A stretch of 64,000 nucleotides of DNA from Algoriphagus chordae (lineage in GTDB: Bacteria; Bacteroidota; Bacteroidia; Cytophagales; Cyclobacteriaceae): contig NZ_QKZT01000007.1 of NCBI RefSeq assembly GCF_003254055.1, forward strand, positions 1 through 64,000, written 5' to 3'. The first letter of the stretch is position 1; every line of letters starts with the position of its first letter. This document shows positions 62,548-64,000 of the stretch, piece by piece. Both the position numbers and the translations under genes were made by a program. The notes below the pieces were generated by a model, which ran no database searches, was not told where the DNA came from, and saw nothing but the letters and a program-made list of their open reading frames with translations.

Positions 62548-63714
62548 TTAGATTTTACGATCTCTACCTGCTGCTATTCCAAAAATGGTAAATGCCAGTG
62601 CGAAGAATAACAAAAAGAAAATCAACACATTCCAGTTGTCAAAAAGATCCAGTGAAACCCCAAAAAGAAATGGTCCAAGTGCCGCCAAATAATAGCCAGA
62701 AGACTGCACCATAGCCGAAAGTTTGGCGGTAGTTTGATCCTCAGCAGTACGCAAAGCGATCAAGGTATAAGCAATACTCAAACTCGAGCCCATACACAGT
62801 CCCACCAATCCCAGCGAAACATAAGTCAGCAGTTCATTTTCTATAAATAATCCCAGATACCCCAGTACATAAGCTACTCCCACGGCCAACACCACTCCGC
62901 TCTGTTCCTTGAGTTTGATCAGGAAATTGGGGGCAAAATAAGATCCCAGCAGAGAAACTACCTGCATCATCGAAGACACAAAGCCCGCTTGGGACGGAGT
63001 CCAACCACGAAAAATCAGCATATCCGGCAACCAAGTCACCATAGTGAAATACATCACCGACTGGCATCCCATGAAAATGGTGATCTGCCAAGCCAATTTG
63101 GATTTCCATACATTTTTTGCAGGATCAGTGACCTCCTCGAGACTTGCCTTAGGTCGCTGTAGCTGTGGAATCCATACAATCATCGCCAGCACCATAAATA
63201 TCGCCCAGAACGCCAAAGATCCTCTCCATCCAAAATCCCAATCCACTGCAATAGGCACACTCATACCTACTGCAATCGCCGCAAAAAGTGACATCATCGT
63301 CGCCAGCAAGGCGGTCATCAAACCCAGCTTCTCCGGCAGTCTGACTTTGATCAAAGGAATCAACAGCACATTGGCGATCACGATACCTATCCCTGTCAGT
63401 GCGGTACCGAAGAGCATCAATTCAATCCCTCCCAAGACACGAAGAATCACGCCGGCAGTCAAAATCGCAACTCCCAAAAACACGGCTCGCCCCATCCCCA
63501 GTCGCTTTCCTATGCCAGGAGCAAAAAGCGAAAAAGTCGCAAAAGTCAGTAAAGGAAGCGTCGTGAGAAATCCCGCCAAGCCATTAGACAAACCCAAGTC
63601 TTCACGGATAAATGGAATCAAGGGACCAACAGACGCTATCGAGGTGCGCAAATTGATCGAAACCAAGACAATTCCAGTGATAAGAAGTGATTGGGTGGAA
63701 AATGATTTAGTCAA
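62548..63714 (-). CDS. MFS transporter (CynX/NimT-like)
   Basis: 388 residues with 12 predicted membrane helices. The N-terminal segments LLITGIVLVSINLRTSIASV and GFLTTLPLLTFATFSLFAPG match the CynX/NimT/YeaN group, which includes cyanate and nitroimidazole transporters, though the substrate here is unknown. The central loop is cytoplasmic and charged (KASLEEVTDPAKNVWKSK). Single gene unit. Confidence 0.87.
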   Translation of the reverse strand: MTKSFSTQSLLITGIVLVSINLRTSIASVGPLIPFIREDLGLSNGLAGFLTTLPLLTFATFSLFAPGIGKRLGMGRAVFLGVAILTAGVILRVLGGIELMLFGTALTGIGIVIANVLLIPLIKVRLPEKLGLMTALLATMMSLFAAIAVGMSVPIAVDWDFGWRGSLAFWAIFMVLAMIVWIPQLQRPKASLEEVTDPAKNVWKSKLAWQITIFMGCQSVMYFTMVTWLPDMLIFRGWTPSQAGFVSSMMQVVSLLGSYFAPNFLIKLKEQSGVVLAVGVAYVLGYLGLFIENELLTYVSLGLVGLCMGSSLSIAYTLIALRTAEDQTTAKLSAMVQSSGYYLAALGPFLFGVSLDLFDNWNVLIFFLLFFALAFTIFGIAAGRDRKI

Positions 63715-63840
63715 GGCTGATTATAAAAATTAAAGAATACTAAGAATGAAATATTAGCGACTCATTAAGCTCAGTAAAACTAGGGAAATTTAAAGTGAAT
63801 TAGTGACGCATTGGTAGACTTCTGGATTATTTGACTGAAC

Positions 63841-64000
63841 AGTATGCTGGTCATCCCGAGCGGAGTCGAGGGAGGCTTCGACTTCACTACCAATGACAGA
63901 TTGATTTGAGGACATCAAAAGCTGGTCAGTTCGAGTACCCGAGAGACGGGAGTCTAGAGGTTCGAGAACCTTTCGACTTCGAGACTCTCGTCTCTCAAGT
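63841..64000. repeat. Intergenic palindromic repeats at the window end
   Basis: Includes a CATCCCGAGCGGAGTCGAGG-type block and a near-perfect inverted repeat (GAGAGACGGGAGTC against GACTCTCGTCTCTC) around GGTTCGAGAACC. Such dispersed repeats are common in Bacteroidota genomes. The window ends inside this region. Confidence 0.55.

Overview
The window is from a Bacteroidota genome, most likely order Cytophagales and probably a Cyclobacteriaceae member such as Algoriphagus. That genus is inference from gene content and sequence style, not a database match. The reasons are TAnnTTTG-type promoter boxes, exported proteins with type IX sorting-like C-termini, a TonB receptor paired with a DUF4249 lipoprotein, DUF4834, a PG_1098-like methyltransferase, and a CTnDOT-type set of tra genes.

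Layout: bases 1-90 carry what looks like the end of an IS21-family element. Positions 24-3666 hold small unknown genes, a lipoprotein, a cell-surface adhesin-like protein and a predicted outer-membrane protein. From about 3.8 kb to 34.2 kb, nearly everything on the minus strand belongs to an integrative and conjugative element (ICE). Its transfer region (3.8-21.6 kb) runs from the MobC-like and relaxase genes through a ParA-like ATPase, two TraE pilin-like genes, TraF, the TraG/VirB4 ATPase, three tandem secreted paralogues, TraJ, TraK, TraL, TraM and TraN to the coupling ATPase, an M23 hydrolase and two accessory genes. An accessory and replication region follows (21.8-32.8 kb): a LuxR-type membrane regulator, an acetyltransferase, an XRE regulator, two cargo slots, a Toprim primase-like gene, a RecA-like ATPase, an excisionase-like gene and an integrase companion. 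The tyrosine integrase lies beside the initiator tRNA-fMet gene (34249-34321), the likely attachment site. The left ICE end was not found.

The accessory region shows a clear sign of modular exchange. The 3' end of the XRE gene and the 3' part of the primase gene both occur twice, the second copies being decayed, and they bracket two different cargos. Cargo one is a lone lipoprotein. Cargo two is a three-gene operon: a 457-residue protein with a PD-(D/E)XK-like motif plus two small paralogues. The operon is the best candidate here for an undescribed system, possibly a defence module, but no function is proven.

Right of the tRNA is chromosomal backbone: era-der, a SprT-like protease, scpB, a DksA-like gene, a lamin-tail surface protein, asd with a methyltransferase gene, DUF4834, carB, the kdgK-eda pair, a small exported peptide beside a frameshifted beta-propeller lipoprotein, cdd, a saccharopine-dehydrogenase-like gene, a kelch/TonB receptor/DUF4249 operon, a TrmN6-like methyltransferase, a DUF2179 protein and an MFS transporter. 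Several dispersed palindromic repeats lie between these genes, and one lies inside a coding sequence.
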